DNA of 15,335 nucleotides, from assembly GCA_050258415.1 (NCBI GenBank), contig JBLMYS010000277.1, forward strand, positions 1-15,335, given 5' to 3'. The position numbers were made by a program, and so were the translations under genes. The notes beneath the pieces were generated by a model. The model was not told the origin of the DNA, made no database searches, and saw only the letters and a program-made list of their open reading frames with translations. The DNA comes from JAAXKN01 sp050258415. GTDB taxonomy: Bacteria; Bacteroidota; Ignavibacteria; Ignavibacteriales; SURF-24. This document shows positions 14,373-15,335 of this stretch, one piece after another; position 1 is the stretch's first letter, and every line of letters begins with the position of its first letter.

Positions 14373-14738
14373 TTATATCCATTCCGGGTTCTGAACTTTA
14401 AGATCGCTTTCTGTTTCCCCGGTGTTTACTGTTGAGGCAGGCTCAAATAACATTATCTGAACCTCCTCTTCGGCCTCAGGCATATGCTCCACACCGCGCG
14501 GGATAATTATGAACTCTCCTTTATTAATAGTTACAGACTTGTCCCTCATGTGGATTTTAAGCGTTCCATTGAGTACCAGAAAGAATTCGTCTTCCTTTTC
14601 GTGGTGGTGCCAGACAAATGAGCCTTTTAATTTTACAACTTTAACGTGCTGCCCGTTAAGCTCTCCAACAATTTTTGGGCTCCAGTGTTCAGAAAATTTC
14701 TTAAGCTTTTCTTCCAGGCTGACCTTAACAATATCCAT
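14373..14738 (-). CDS. Single-domain cupin protein
   Basis: A 121-residue soluble protein with one cupin beta-barrel. Cupin motif 1 is GSFVWHHHEKEDEFFLVLNG (39-58), giving metal ligands His44/His46 and Glu51. Motif 2 is GEFIIIPRGVEHMP (74-87) with His85, the fourth usual ligand. Small cupins of this type bind a divalent metal and act as isomerases, epimerases, dioxygenases or sensors; the sequence does not say which. A GGGGA about seven bases upstream supports the ATG at 14738. The C-terminal 20 residues are polar and probably flexible. Its stop codon directly abuts that of the CBM9-like gene on the other strand, with no room for a separate terminator. Confidence 0.88.
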   Translation of the reverse strand: MDIVKVSLEEKLKKFSEHWSPKIVGELNGQHVKVVKLKGSFVWHHHEKEDEFFLVLNGTLKIHMRDKSVTINKGEFIIIPRGVEHMPEAEEEVQIMLFEPASTVNTGETESDLKVQNPEWI

Positions 14739-14995
14739 ATATACATCCCCTTCTTCTTTAGCTCATTTCACAATAAATTAAAATAACCATTTCATCTCTA
14801 ATTCAAAAACAAGGAATTTGGGAACTGTTTATTATGTCCCAAAATTCAGCATAAAATTGCTTGTAAAAAGTTAAATCAGTAAGTTTTACACGTGAATTTC
14901 TTTTATGTTGGGTTTTATGCAGGGAAATTCATGCTATGGGGGATAAATAAGTTAATAGAATTGCATGATTAGATAAAATTTTCAGGAGAACTAAA
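14739..14995. other. Divergent intergenic region with two inverted repeats
   Basis: This 257-bp AT-rich spacer lies between the minus-strand cupin and the plus-strand membrane protein. It holds a hairpin at about 14817-14843 (TTTGGG and CCCAAA arms, extendable by AC/GT with one bulged base) and a longer inverted repeat at 14891-14933 (separate entry). AGGAGA at 14983-14988 is the ribosome binding site of the downstream gene. Confidence 0.45.
14891..14933. promoter_or_regulatory. Inverted repeat with TGAATTTC/GAAATTCA arms
   Basis: TGAATTTC (14893-14900) and GAAATTCA (14924-14931) are perfect complements separated by 23 bases; one G-T and one C-G pair extend the stem to ten. It lies 60 bp upstream of the membrane protein start, where it could form an mRNA leader stem or a pair of operator half-sites. 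Confidence 0.3.
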
Positions 14996-15335
14996 ATGAC
15001 TGGTTATCTTTATGGATCTTTGCTTGCAATCATCCAGTTAGTTGTTGTTATTGTTACTTTATATCTGTTCGGATCAAGACTTCAGAAAACTGAAGGCGAC
15101 ACATTTAAGGCCCGCTTTAAGGCGGTAAAGAAGGGGATTTTATTAGTACCGGCTTTATTGCTCGTACTCTTTTTTGCATTTGACGGCTATATGGCTGTCA
15201 AACTCGTTGAGCAGAAAGATGCCGCCCAGATTATGGATTTCCTCCTTCTGGATAAAATGCACAGGAATACAGACGACCTCCTGGGCGATCTGTCAAAAGA
15301 AGTAAAAAACTTCTCCGACCATCACCCCGAGTTTA
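14996..15335 (+). CDS. Membrane protein of unknown function, N-terminal part
   Basis: An open frame of 113 complete codons that runs off the right edge. It begins MTGYLYGSLLAIIQLVVVIV after a good AGGAGA ribosome binding site seven bases upstream. There are two hydrophobic helices, about residues 7-25 and 49-66. The loop between them is basic (SRLQKTEGDTFKARFKAVKK), which by the positive-inside rule places it in the cytoplasm and both ends outside. After the second helix comes a charged segment beginning VKLVEQKDAAQ and containing DLLGDLSKEVKNFSDHHPE, probably helical and periplasmic. No family was recognised. The layout could suit an envelope sensor or a small structural membrane protein, but nothing in the visible part decides this. 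Confidence 0.7.
   Translation, partial: MTGYLYGSLLAIIQLVVVIVTLYLFGSRLQKTEGDTFKARFKAVKKGILLVPALLLVLFFAFDGYMAVKLVEQKDAAQIMDFLLLDKMHRNTDDLLGDLSKEVKNFSDHHPEF

Noticed and set aside
1..15335. Mobile elements, prophage, toxin-antitoxin or defence genes
   Set aside because: No transposase, integrase, recombinase, nuclease or toxin motif was seen in any supported gene, and no terminal inverted repeat pair flanks a gene block.

Overview
The window reads as a chromosomal segment of a Gram-negative bacterium of the Bacteroidota/Chlorobi-Ignavibacteria assemblage, most likely an Ignavibacteria-like lineage. The main reason is that two secreted proteins end in type IX secretion (T9SS) sorting domains with the QNYPNPFN signature. 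The moderate GC content, the AT-rich intergenic DNA and the mix of strong and near-absent Shine-Dalgarno sequences also fit. This placement is an inference. No rRNA, tRNA, CRISPR array, insertion sequence or phage gene was seen.

Layout from left to right: the start of an aldo/keto reductase gene on the minus strand (1-121, runs off the left edge); a divergent intergenic region with a small palindrome; then four plus-strand genes. These are a secreted GH5 beta-mannanase-like enzyme with a T9SS tail (386-1975), a zinc-dependent MDR alcohol dehydrogenase (2110-3333), a lipoprotein built from two tandem P19/Tp34-like domains (3362-4552), and a 2124-residue surface protein (4857-11231) made of an IPT/TIG domain, about 16 Ig-like modules, an unassigned region and a T9SS tail. 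It converges, through a 116-bp spacer holding three hairpins, on a minus-strand organophosphate:phosphate antiporter of the GlpT/UhpT type (11348-12850). A 418-bp divergent intergenic region with terminator-like hairpins and a possible leader peptide follows. Then come a secreted CBM9-like protein (13269-14372), a minus-strand single-domain cupin that abuts it stop-to-stop (14373-14738), and the start of an unrecognised two-helix membrane protein (14996 to the right edge).

Functionally the window suggests polysaccharide use and cell-surface biology. The GH5 enzyme would cut mannan-type polymers at the cell surface, the CBM9-like protein would bind glycan in the envelope, the OPA transporter would take up a phosphorylated small metabolite, and the giant Ig-like protein is a likely adhesin or surface stalk. 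The two dehydrogenases/reductases are general redox enzymes with no proven link to this. The items most worth a second look are the two-class organisation of the Ig-like array, the tandem P19/Tp34-like lipoprotein, and the structured non-coding stretch at about 13010-13180.
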